Source of the DNA: Sphingomonas parapaucimobilis NBRC 15100
GTDB taxonomy: Bacteria; Pseudomonadota; Alphaproteobacteria; Sphingomonadales; Sphingomonadaceae
Reading direction: 5' to 3'
Assembly (NCBI RefSeq): GCF_000787715.1
Contig: NZ_BBPI01000072.1
Location: 1-59,271, forward strand
Length of the DNA: 59,271 nucleotides
Shown: one piece after another, positions 44,543-52,493 of the stretch
Position numbering within the stretch: the first letter of the stretch is position 1
Layout of the letters: the number at the start of each line of letters is the position of its first letter
Notes under the pieces: model-generated
Seen by the model: only the letters and a program-made list of their open reading frames with translations
Database searches by the model: none
Told to the model about the DNA's origin: nothing
Program-made: the position numbers and the translations under genes

Positions 44543-45013
44543 TCACGGGCGGCCCTTTTGCTTGTGCGCAATCCGCGCGCCGATCGCCGCCACGACGCCG
44601 TCGAGATTGGTCATCACATCGGCATTGGCGAAGCGGATCACGTCATAACCTTCGTGTTCGAGGAAGCGGGTGCGTGCAGCGTCGCTGTCCTGTTTCGTTG
44701 CGTGGTCATCGCCGTCGATCTCGATGATCAATTGTGCCGCGTGCGAGCAGAAATCGGCGTGGTACGGACCCATCGGAACCTGACGGCGAAACTTCATCAT
44801 CGGTAACGCCTCGCGGAGCACACGCCACAACCGGCGTTCGGGCTCTCCGGCATTCTGGCGCAATTCACGCGAGCGGGCGACCGTGGTGGCGGGAAGCCGT
44901 TGCCGTTTGGTCAGGCCTTGCGCGTCGCCCCTCACCCTTCCCCCGGCCTGCGGCCGCGGGCCCCTTCCCTCTCCCACAAGGGGAGAGGGAGATTTGGGGG
45001 CGTGAGAGTCCAT
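44543..45013 (-). CDS. DUF559 (Vsr-like) endonuclease-fold protein
   Basis: 156 residues if the ATG at 45013 is used. The domain begins near residue 47 (ARSRELRQNAGEPERRLWRV) and continues MKFRRQVPMGPYHADFCSHA, LIIEIDGDDHATKQ and EGYDVIRFANADVM: the Asp, Glu-x-Asp and His pattern of the DUF559/Vsr restriction-like fold. Residues 8-29 are encoded by the right-hand repeat (44928-44992), so the true start may be a later GTG. It lies between nrdA and nrdB and is bracketed by inverted repeats. The activity is unproven. Confidence 0.8.
   Translation of the reverse strand: MDSHAPKSPSPLVGEGRGPRPQAGGRVRGDAQGLTKRQRLPATTVARSRELRQNAGEPERRLWRVLREALPMMKFRRQVPMGPYHADFCSHAAQLIIEIDGDDHATKQDSDAARTRFLEHEGYDVIRFANADVMTNLDGVVAAIGARIAHKQKGRP
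44928..44992. repeat. Family E repeat, right copy, within the 5' end of the DUF559 frame
   Basis: CCCCTCACCCTTCCCCCGGC, a CGGCCTGCGGCCGCGGGCC hairpin, then TCTCCCACAAGGGGAGAGGG. Aligned to the inverse of 44473-44535 it is about 90% identical. Confidence 0.8.
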
Positions 45014-45041
45014 GACTTCACCTTCCCGTCAGGCTATCACC

Positions 45042-46967
45042 TCACTGACACGCCAAGCATTCGTCGTAATCGGTCGTCTCGCCGATCTCGAACTTGGGTG
45101 CGCTGATCGTGTTGTCGGCCTCGACGCCGCCGCTCCCGGCGAACCCGGCACGCTGCACCGACTTAGAGCGGAGGTAGTAGAGCGACTTGATGCCCAGTTC
45201 CCAGGCGCGGAAGTGGAGCATCAGCAGGTCCCACTTTTCCACATCGGCCGGGATGAACAGGTTCAGCGACTGCGCCTGGTCGATATAGGGCGTGCGGTCG
45301 CCCGCCAGTTCGAGCAGCCAGCGCTGGTCGATCTCGAACGAGGTCTTGAACGTGTCCTTCTCTTCCTGGCTCAGGAAGTCGAGATGCTGGACCGAACCGC
45401 CATGTTCGAGGATCGAGTTCCACACCGATTCGGCGTTCTTCGACTTCTCGATCAGCAGCTTTTCGAGATAGGGGTTCTTCACGACGAACGAGCCCGACAG
45501 CGTCTTGTGGGTGTAGATGTTCGCCGGGATCGGCTCGATGCAGGCGCTGGTGCCGCCGCAGATGATCGAGATCGACGCGGTCGGCGCGATCGCCATCTTG
45601 CAGCTGAAACGCTCCATCACGCCGACGTCCGCCGCGTCGGGGCACGGCCCGCGCTCGACCGCCAGCGTCATCGACGCCTGGTTCACCTGCGCGTTGATGT
45701 GCTTGAACATCCGCAGGTTCCATGACTTGGCCATCGCGCCCTCGAAGGGGAGCCCACGCGCCTGGAGGAAGCTGTGGAAGCCCATCACGCCCAGGCCGAC
45801 CGACCGCTCGCGGGAAGCGGAATAGGCGGCGCGCTCCATGCCCGGCTCGTGCCGTTCGATATAATCCTGCAGCACATTGTCGAGGAAGCGCATCACGTCC
45901 TCGATGAACTGCTTGTCGTCCTTCCACTCGTCCCAGGTTTCCAGGTTCAGCGACGACAGGCAGCAGACGGCGGTGCGGTCCTTGCCCTTATGGTCGATGC
46001 CGGTCGGCAGGGTGATTTCCGAACACAGGTTCGAGGTCGACACCTTCAGCCCCAGCTCGCGGTGATGCTTGGGCATGTTCTTGTTCACATGGTCGGCAAA
46101 GACGATGTACGGCTCGCCGGTCGCCAGGCGGGTCTCGACCAGCTTCTGGAACAGCGCACGCGCATCGACCGTGGCACGGACCTCGCCGGTCTTCGGGCTC
46201 TTGAGGTGCCATTCGGCGCCGTCGCGCACCGCCTCCATGAAGGCGTCGGGGATCAGCACGCCGTGATGCAGGTTCAACGCCTTACGGTTGAAGTCGCCGC
46301 TTGGCTTGCGGATCTCCAGGAACTCCTCGATCTCGGGGTGCGAGATGTCGAGATAGCAGGCGGCCGAACCGCGACGCAGCGAACCCTGGCTGATCGCCAG
46401 CGTCAGCGAGTCCATCACGCGGACGAAGGGGATGATGCCGCTGGTCTTGCCGTTCAGGCCGACCGGCTCGCCGATGCCGCGCACCTGGCCCCAATAGGTG
46501 CCGATGCCGCCGCCGCGCGAGGCGAGCCAGACATTCTCGTTCCAGGTGGTGACGATGCCGTCCAGGCTGTCGGGCACCGAGTTGAGGTAGCAGCTGATCG
46601 GCAGGCCGCGCCCCGTGCCGCCGTTCGACAGGACGGGCGTGGCGGGCATGAACCACAGCTTCGAGATATAGTCGTACAGCCGCTGGGCATGTTCGGCATT
46701 GTCGGCATAGGCCGAGGCCACGCGCACGAACAAGTCCTGATAGCTTTCGCCGGGCAGGAGATAGCGGTCGTTCAGCGTTTCCTTGCCGAAATCGGTCAGC
46801 CGCGCGTCGCGGGCATGGTCGACTTCGACCGGATAGGGCTGCGGGCGAACCGACTTGGTGTCCGCCGGGGTCGGCGCTGGCGCTGCGTTCTGGGCCGCAT
46901 CCGCCGCCATCTTTTCGAGCATATCAGTGGTCATGTCGCTATCCCGGCTATCCCTGAAATCCATCAT
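45042..46967 (-). CDS. nrdA: Class I ribonucleotide reductase, alpha (catalytic) subunit
   Basis: 641 residues from the ATG at 46967 (AGAGGAG 8 bases upstream). Active-site parts are present: Cys in GLPISCYLNS, the NLCSE motif in STSNLCSEITL, the partner Cys in CCLSSLNLE, the radical-transfer pair in SLYYLRSKS, and the redox tail CLACQ. The N-terminus enters the catalytic fold directly (TDFGKETLNDRYLLPGESY), without the roughly 90-residue ATP-cone of E. coli NrdA. It should therefore lack classic dATP activity control. A candidate NrdR box lies upstream. Confidence 0.95.
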   Translation of the reverse strand: MMDFRDSRDSDMTTDMLEKMAADAAQNAAPAPTPADTKSVRPQPYPVEVDHARDARLTDFGKETLNDRYLLPGESYQDLFVRVASAYADNAEHAQRLYDYISKLWFMPATPVLSNGGTGRGLPISCYLNSVPDSLDGIVTTWNENVWLASRGGGIGTYWGQVRGIGEPVGLNGKTSGIIPFVRVMDSLTLAISQGSLRRGSAACYLDISHPEIEEFLEIRKPSGDFNRKALNLHHGVLIPDAFMEAVRDGAEWHLKSPKTGEVRATVDARALFQKLVETRLATGEPYIVFADHVNKNMPKHHRELGLKVSTSNLCSEITLPTGIDHKGKDRTAVCCLSSLNLETWDEWKDDKQFIEDVMRFLDNVLQDYIERHEPGMERAAYSASRERSVGLGVMGFHSFLQARGLPFEGAMAKSWNLRMFKHINAQVNQASMTLAVERGPCPDAADVGVMERFSCKMAIAPTASISIICGGTSACIEPIPANIYTHKTLSGSFVVKNPYLEKLLIEKSKNAESVWNSILEHGGSVQHLDFLSQEEKDTFKTSFEIDQRWLLELAGDRTPYIDQAQSLNLFIPADVEKWDLLMLHFRAWELGIKSLYYLRSKSVQRAGFAGSGGVEADNTISAPKFEIGETTDYDECLACQ

Positions 46968-47325
46968 TGATGCCGCTCCTCTGTTCTTGTTCCGTTCGAG
47001 TCGGCATCCAACCCCTAGCACCGCGCGCCAGGCGCGTCGCGATCAGGACGAGAGGGGAGGTGGAATCCCCGATTCCGGGGCTTTCTCCGCATCCGGTCAT
47101 GCATGTGGGCATGACCTCGTCCTACCAGTGCTTGGGGCCATTCCCGACCTCTTCCACAATCCTTAGTGGAAAATCCCGAGCAGCACCGCAAGAGGTTAAA
47201 GCGCGGGGCAGGGGTTGGTTGCGACGAATGGCGGGCGCGTCCGGGCTGCCCAAAAGCCGCGACGCACGGATGTCTGCGGGGTTCGGGAAGCGCAAGTCCC
47301 TAAAAATATTTTTTGGCCGCCGGGA
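46968..47325 (-). other. Intergenic region upstream of nrdA
   Basis: This 358 bp gap separates the nrdA start from the DUF3429 stop. It carries the candidate NrdR box at 47154-47169, a CCCCGATTCCGGGG hairpin near 47067, and an AT-rich AAAAATATTTTTT at 47302-47314. I see no gene in it. The nrdA promoter must be here. Confidence 0.55.
47152..47171 (-). promoter_or_regulatory. Candidate NrdR box / palindrome
   Basis: TTCCACAATCCTTAGTGGAA is a 6-8-6 inverted repeat about 185 bp upstream of nrdA. Its 16-base core CCACAATCCTTAGTGG matches the published NrdR-box consensus acaCwAtATaTwGtgT at 11 of 16 positions, including the CAC/GTG ends. A good second box is not visible at the usual spacing, so the assignment is provisional. 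Confidence 0.4.
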
Positions 47326-47808
47326 TCAGCGCGGGGCGAGCAGGAACAGCGCGATCAGGCCGAGAATCGCGACCATCATCTGGGGTGGCCGCAGCCGCGC
47401 GAAATGGCCCGGCGCGCCGCCCCAGCTGGCCAGCCAGGGATCGGTCAGCGCGATCGACGCATAACCCAGGATCAACAGGCCGAAGCCGGTCGACGGCCCC
47501 GCGATCAAGGCCAGCAACCCCAGCGAGAAGCGCAGGATCATGGTCGCCATCTGCGAGACATGGGTGCCGCCCGGCGTGAAGAAGCTCAGCCCGCGCGCGA
47601 CGCCCGCCAGGAAGATCAGGATCGCCGCCCCCCATATCTGCCCGATCAACAGGGCCAGCGGCATACCCGCCCAGGCCGCCAGCGCGGCGAGGGGCAGGAC
47701 CAGCACCGGGCCATAGCCGAAGACGAGGCTGAGCAGGGGGATCCGGCGCGAGGCGCCCTCCGGCGTGGGGGCGGGGGTGGGGGCCGGATCGGAGGTGGTC
47801 GGGGTCAT
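47326..47808 (-). CDS. DUF3429-type membrane protein
   Basis: 160 residues from the ATG at 47808; a longer frame to 47856 would add 16. It starts with a proline-rich cytosolic segment (DPAPTPAPTPEGASRR). About four or five membrane helices follow. The segment FGYGPVLVLPLAALAAW and the turn FFTPGGTHVSQ suit DUF3429. The family is found in alphaproteobacteria and has no known function. It is probably in the inner membrane, 69 bases downstream of the GGDEF-EAL-PilZ gene. Confidence 0.72.
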   Translation of the reverse strand: MTPTTSDPAPTPAPTPEGASRRIPLLSLVFGYGPVLVLPLAALAAWAGMPLALLIGQIWGAAILIFLAGVARGLSFFTPGGTHVSQMATMILRFSLGLLALIAGPSTGFGLLILGYASIALTDPWLASWGGAPGHFARLRPPQMMVAILGLIALFLLAPR

Positions 47809-47877
47809 GACGGCGCGAACGTGCGGCGCGGCGTTCCTATCCCGCCCCCGTGCCATGCCCCATATGGCCGCTGCCGT

Positions 47878-50535
47878 TCAGGCGGAGCGGAGCCGCCCGT
47901 CGCCCTCGTCCTGGGTCTTGTCCAGCCAGGGATGATCCTCGGGCAGCGGCGTGGCGAAGGCCAGGCCCACCCGTCCTTCGCGTTCCCAACGGATATAGCC
48001 GCGAACGGGCGTGTCGCCGCCGATACGGATGCCGACCGCCGCCCCGCCCACGATATAGGCGGGGGGCAGCCCCTCGATCATGGTGCCGGTGGTCGACAGG
48101 TCGCGGATGCGCACATCGATCGTCGCATCGCCCGACAGGATCTGGGCGATGCGCAGGACCTTCACGCGCGGGCGACGGAGCGATTTCAGGCCGACCGGTT
48201 CGGCATGGCCGCCATGCTCGCGCATCGACTGGGGGACGTCGGGGGCCTCCATCGGCTTGCCATAGACGAAGCCCTGGATATGGCTGCACCCCAGGCCGCG
48301 GATCATCTCGATCTCGTCCTGGATCTCCACCCCCTCGGCGGTCGTCTCCATGCCCAGCGTGTCGGCCATGGTCACGATCGCGCGGATGATCGCGGCATTG
48401 CGGCTGCCCTTGCTGCCCGCGCCGCGCACGAAGGACTGGTCGATCTTGATCTTGTCGAACGGCGCATGACGCAGATAGCCGAGCGAGGAATAGCCCGTGC
48501 CGAAATCGTCCAGCGCCAGCCGGATGCCCAGCGCCTTTAACGCGGCGAACTGGCGATGCGATTCCTGATTGTCGTTCAGGAAGACGCTTTCGGTGATCTC
48601 CAGCTCCAGTCGCGCCGCCGCAAGCCCCGATTGCGCCAGCGCCTGCGCGACGAGCGCGGGCAACTGCGGCTTGGCGAACTGGATCGACGAGACGTTGACC
48701 GCGACGCGCACGTCCTGCGGCCAGCCCGCCGCCTCGATGCAGGCGGTGCGCATCACCCATTCGCCGATCTGTTCGATCAGGCCGCAATCCTCGGCGACCG
48801 GAATGAACTGCGACGGCGGGATATGGCCCTGTACCGGGTGGTGCCAGCGCAGCAGCGCCTCATAGCCGACGATCATCGCGTCGCGGGTCGACACGATCGG
48901 CTGATAGACCAGGCGGAACTGCCCTTGCGCGACGGCGATGCGCAGGTCTTCCTCCATGCGCTTGCGGCTGCGCGCGCCTTCCAGCATCGCCTCGGCATAG
49001 AAACGGTGGACGCCGCGCCCGTCGCCCTTCGCCGCGTACAGGCCCAGATCGGCATTGCGGATCAGCGTCTGCGAATCCTCGCCATCGTAAGGCGCGATGG
49101 CGATGCCGATCGAACAACCGATCGTGACCTCATTGCCCTGAATGTCATAGGGGCGGGACAGGGCGGCGATGATCCGGTCCGCCAGCATGGCCAGCCGATC
49201 CCGCGCATCGATGCCGGGCAGCAGGATCTGGAACTCGTCGCCGCCCAGCCGTCCGACCAGCCCGATATCGCCGACCACGTCCTCCAGCCGCCGCGCGACC
49301 TGTTGCAGCAACAGGTCGCCCGCCTGGTGGCCCAGCGTGTCGTTGACCGCCTTGAACCGGTCCAGGTCCATCAGGAACAGCGCATTGGGGCGCCAGGGAT
49401 GGATCGACTGTTTCAGCGTCTTGTCGAGCGACAGGGTCATGCGCTGGCGATTGGCCAGCCCGGTCAGGCTGTCGAACAGCGCCAGGCGGGTGATCTCCGC
49501 CTCCGACCGGCGCTTCTCGGTCAGGTCGGACCCCGAGCCGATAAAGCCGCGAAACCGGCCGATGCCGTCCAGGATCGGGCGGCCCGATATCGACCACCAG
49601 CGGTCGGACATCGTCCCGTCCTCGGTCACCGCGCAGACGGTATAATCGGAAAAGCCGGTGCGCGAGGACATGTGGAAGGACAGGGTTCGCTCGGTGCCGG
49701 GCGCGGAGGGGTCCATCTGGAACAGCTCGGTCAGCACTTTCCCGCGGCTGTCGATGCCGGCGGCCGCCAGGTCGCGCGCCACCTTGTCCGACAGATAGGT
49801 GAGCCGCCCATGCCGATCGGTTTCCCAGAACCAGCCGGTGCCATGTTCCTCGAACTCGGCGATCATCTTCACCGCCTGCTGCCCCTGGCCAAAGGCAAGG
49901 GCGTGGTCGCGGGCACCGTCATAATCGAGCTGCCCGACGGTGCGCGCCTTGAGGATCAGGAACAGCAGCGGCGGCAGGACCGCCGCCAGGACGGGCAGGA
50001 TCGACACGCCCCAGGCCAGCGCCGTGACCGGCGCCAGAAACGCGAAGCCGAAGGAATAGCCCAGCAATGCGCCACGCACGGCGTTCAGCATCGACGCGGT
50101 CGCCCACATCGTGCAGGCGAGCGTCAGCACGGCCACCCATCCGCTGGTGCCGTGATGCGCATTCGCCACGATCAGCAGCATCGGCCCGGTGGCCAGCGCG
50201 ACCAACAGGCCCATGACGCTCAACCATTGTTTCAGGCGGTAGAAGGGCCATTGTCGCGAAACGCCGCGCCACAGCACGAAGCCGAAGACCAGCGTGGCCG
50301 CCACCATCAACCCGCCCGCGGTCGCCTTTTCGAACCGTTGGGACGACGGCTTGTCCAGCGAATCGAGCCCGAAGATGGTCGCCACGGCCACCAGATTCTG
50401 CAGGATCGCCAGCGGCCAGGTACGGCACAATGTCTTCAGTCGCCCCAGGTGCAGCGACACCAGCAGCTCGTCATTATCCTCGACCAGCCCCATCAGGGCG
50501 AGGAAGGACAGGGTCTTGGAGGGGGCTGGCGACAT
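47878..50535 (-). CDS. Membrane GGDEF-EAL protein with C-terminal PilZ domain
   Basis: 885 residues from the ATG at 50535; a GTG at 50565 would add ten. Order: several membrane helices (about 40-210), a PAS domain (230-340), an intact GGDEF (LVGRLGGDEFQILL), an EAL domain with YEALLRW and LALDDFGTGYSSLGYLR, then PilZ (about 785-875) with RRPRVKVLR and RIRDLSTTGTMIEG. It could both make and degrade cyclic di-GMP and also sense it through PilZ. The EAL motif looks complete. No partner gene is next to it. Confidence 0.9.
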   Translation of the reverse strand: MSPAPSKTLSFLALMGLVEDNDELLVSLHLGRLKTLCRTWPLAILQNLVAVATIFGLDSLDKPSSQRFEKATAGGLMVAATLVFGFVLWRGVSRQWPFYRLKQWLSVMGLLVALATGPMLLIVANAHHGTSGWVAVLTLACTMWATASMLNAVRGALLGYSFGFAFLAPVTALAWGVSILPVLAAVLPPLLFLILKARTVGQLDYDGARDHALAFGQGQQAVKMIAEFEEHGTGWFWETDRHGRLTYLSDKVARDLAAAGIDSRGKVLTELFQMDPSAPGTERTLSFHMSSRTGFSDYTVCAVTEDGTMSDRWWSISGRPILDGIGRFRGFIGSGSDLTEKRRSEAEITRLALFDSLTGLANRQRMTLSLDKTLKQSIHPWRPNALFLMDLDRFKAVNDTLGHQAGDLLLQQVARRLEDVVGDIGLVGRLGGDEFQILLPGIDARDRLAMLADRIIAALSRPYDIQGNEVTIGCSIGIAIAPYDGEDSQTLIRNADLGLYAAKGDGRGVHRFYAEAMLEGARSRKRMEEDLRIAVAQGQFRLVYQPIVSTRDAMIVGYEALLRWHHPVQGHIPPSQFIPVAEDCGLIEQIGEWVMRTACIEAAGWPQDVRVAVNVSSIQFAKPQLPALVAQALAQSGLAAARLELEITESVFLNDNQESHRQFAALKALGIRLALDDFGTGYSSLGYLRHAPFDKIKIDQSFVRGAGSKGSRNAAIIRAIVTMADTLGMETTAEGVEIQDEIEMIRGLGCSHIQGFVYGKPMEAPDVPQSMREHGGHAEPVGLKSLRRPRVKVLRIAQILSGDATIDVRIRDLSTTGTMIEGLPPAYIVGGAAVGIRIGGDTPVRGYIRWEREGRVGLAFATPLPEDHPWLDKTQDEGDGRLRSA

Positions 50536-50650
50536 GCGATGTGCGGATTTCCAATAATGCCGCACCAGACTGCGCTAACTCTGGTTAAGATAGCTTGAAA
50601 CCGGCGCCGTCCATTGCGTCGGCCGCGCCGCTTTCGCTAAGGACGCATGC

Positions 50651-52174
50651 ATGACGACCCTGATCCGCGACACCGACCTGATCGAGAGCGTGGCCGACGC
50701 GCTCCAGTTCATCAGCTATTACCACCCGATGGATTATATCCGTGCCCTGGGTAAGGCCTATGAGGCCGAGAAGAGCCCGGCGGCCAAGGATGCCATCGCG
50801 CAGATCCTGACCAACAGCCGCATGTGCGCGGAGGGGCATCGCCCGATCTGCCAGGACACCGGCATCGTCACCGTCTTCGTGAAATGGGGCCAGGACTGCC
50901 GCCTGTCGGGCGACCGCAGCTTGCAGGAAGTCGTCGATGAGGGCGTGCGCCGCGCCTATCTCCACCCGGAAAACAAGCTGCGCGCCTCGATCCTCGCCGA
51001 CCCCGCCTTCACCCGCCGCAATACCAAGGACAATACGCCGTCGGTCCTCCATGTCGAGATGGTGCCGGGCAACACGGTCTCGGTCGACGTCGCGGCCAAG
51101 GGCGGCGGGTCGGAGAACAAGTCCAAGTTCAAGATGATGAACCCGTCCGACTCGATCGTCGACTGGGTGCTGGAGATGGTGCCGCAAATGGGCGCGGGCT
51201 GGTGCCCGCCCGGCATGCTGGGCATCGGCATCGGCGGCACGGCGGAAAAGGCGGTGCTGCTCGCCAAGGAATCGCTGATGGGGGCGATCGACATGGGCCA
51301 GCTCAAGGAGCGCGGTCCGCGCAACGATATCGAGGCGCTGCGCATCGAGCTGTTCGACAAGGTCAATGCGCTGGGCATCGGCGCGCAGGGGCTGGGCGGC
51401 CTGTCCACCATCCTCGACGTCAAGATCATGGACTGGCCGACGCATGCCGCGTCCAAGCCCGTCGCGATGATCCCCAACTGCGCCGCCACCCGCCACGCGC
51501 ATTTTACGCTGGACGGCTCGGGTCCGGTCTATCTGGAAGCGCCCAAGCTGGAGGAATGGCCCAAGGTCGACTGGAAGCCCGACCTCCAGGCCGCTCGCCG
51601 CGTCGACCTGAACACGCTGACCCCGGAAGAGGTGAAGAGCTGGAAGCATGGCGACCGGCTGCTCCTGAACGGCAAGATGCTCACTGGCCGCGACGCCGCG
51701 CACAAGCGGATCAAGGACATGCTCGATCGCGGCGAGGAACTGCCGGTCGAGTTCAAGGGCCGCGTGATCTATTATGTCGGCCCGGTCGATCCGGTCGGCG
51801 AGGAAGTGGTCGGCCCGGCCGGTCCCACTACCGCGACCCGCATGGACAAGTTCACGCGCATGATGCTCGACCAGGGACTTCTCGCGATGGTCGGCAAGGC
51901 CGAGCGCGGCCCGGCGGCGACCGACGCGATCCGCGAATACCAGTCCGCCTATCTGATGGCGGTCGGCGGCGCGGCGTACCTCGTCGCTCGCGCGATCAAG
52001 GGATCGAAGGTCGTCGGTTTCGAGGACCTTGGCATGGAGGCGATCTACGAGTTCGACGTGGAGAATTTCCCCGTCACCGTCGCGGTCGATTCCGAGGGCC
52101 AGAACGTCCACACGCTGGCCCCGCTGGTGTGGCGGGACAAGATCGCCAAGGAAGGCCTGCTGACCCCGGCTTGA
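50651..52174 (+). CDS. fumA: Class I fumarate hydratase ([4Fe-4S])
   Basis: 507 residues, typical of class I FumA/FumB. It interconverts fumarate and malate in the TCA cycle. The cluster cysteines are likely in HRPICQDTGIV, AGWCPPGML and IPNCAATRHAHF. The beta domain includes YYVGPVDPVGEEVVGPAGPT. Such enzymes are oxygen-sensitive, unlike the FumC class. Start at 50651 with AAGGACG upstream. The neighbouring genes are unrelated. Confidence 0.94.
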   Translation: MTTLIRDTDLIESVADALQFISYYHPMDYIRALGKAYEAEKSPAAKDAIAQILTNSRMCAEGHRPICQDTGIVTVFVKWGQDCRLSGDRSLQEVVDEGVRRAYLHPENKLRASILADPAFTRRNTKDNTPSVLHVEMVPGNTVSVDVAAKGGGSENKSKFKMMNPSDSIVDWVLEMVPQMGAGWCPPGMLGIGIGGTAEKAVLLAKESLMGAIDMGQLKERGPRNDIEALRIELFDKVNALGIGAQGLGGLSTILDVKIMDWPTHAASKPVAMIPNCAATRHAHFTLDGSGPVYLEAPKLEEWPKVDWKPDLQAARRVDLNTLTPEEVKSWKHGDRLLLNGKMLTGRDAAHKRIKDMLDRGEELPVEFKGRVIYYVGPVDPVGEEVVGPAGPTTATRMDKFTRMMLDQGLLAMVGKAERGPAATDAIREYQSAYLMAVGGAAYLVARAIKGSKVVGFEDLGMEAIYEFDVENFPVTVAVDSEGQNVHTLAPLVWRDKIAKEGLLTPA

Positions 52175-52220
52175 GGCTGGGGCGCCGTCTTCTAGAGTCA
52201 AAAACGACCAACTCTACTCA

Positions 52221-52319
52221 CCCCTCCCCTTCAGGGGAGGGGCCGGGGGTGGGGCGCTTCCGCAAGCGAAACGCCCATGGCGATGCCCCAACCCCTCCCC
52301 TCAAGGGGAGGGGCTAAAT
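52221..52319. repeat. Intergenic palindromic repeat, family F
   Basis: CCCCTCCCCTTCAGGGGAGG and CCCCTCCCCTCAAGGGGAGG flank a GCTTCCGCAAGC hairpin. The whole element closely matches 9306-9410. Confidence 0.7.
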
Positions 52320-52347
52320 CCGTGCAATGCTGATCGCTTTCAACTCT

Positions 52348-52460
52348 AGCCCCTCCCGCAGGCGGGAGGGGTTGGGGAGGGCAGGAAGTCTCACCGAGAC
52401 TATCGCCCGTGGCTGTCCCTCCCCCATCCCCTCCCGTTTACGGGAGGGGATGGGGGAGGT
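52348..52460. repeat. Intergenic palindromic repeat pair, family A
   Basis: The CCCCTCCCGCAGGCGGGAGG unit, an AGTCTCACCGAGACT hairpin, then an inverted unit CCCCTCCCGTTTACGGGAGG. Confidence 0.65.
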
Positions 52461-52493
52461 TTTAGGCGTTGGATGCGATCGCCGCCCGATCGC

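Larger units (their letters stand above)
52175..52493. other. Intergenic repeat region
   Basis: 319 bp between convergent fumA and the acyl-CoA synthetase. It is almost entirely occupied by the family F repeat (52221-52319) and the family A repeat (52348-52460). I see no gene or clear terminator; the hairpins may terminate both transcripts. Confidence 0.6.
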
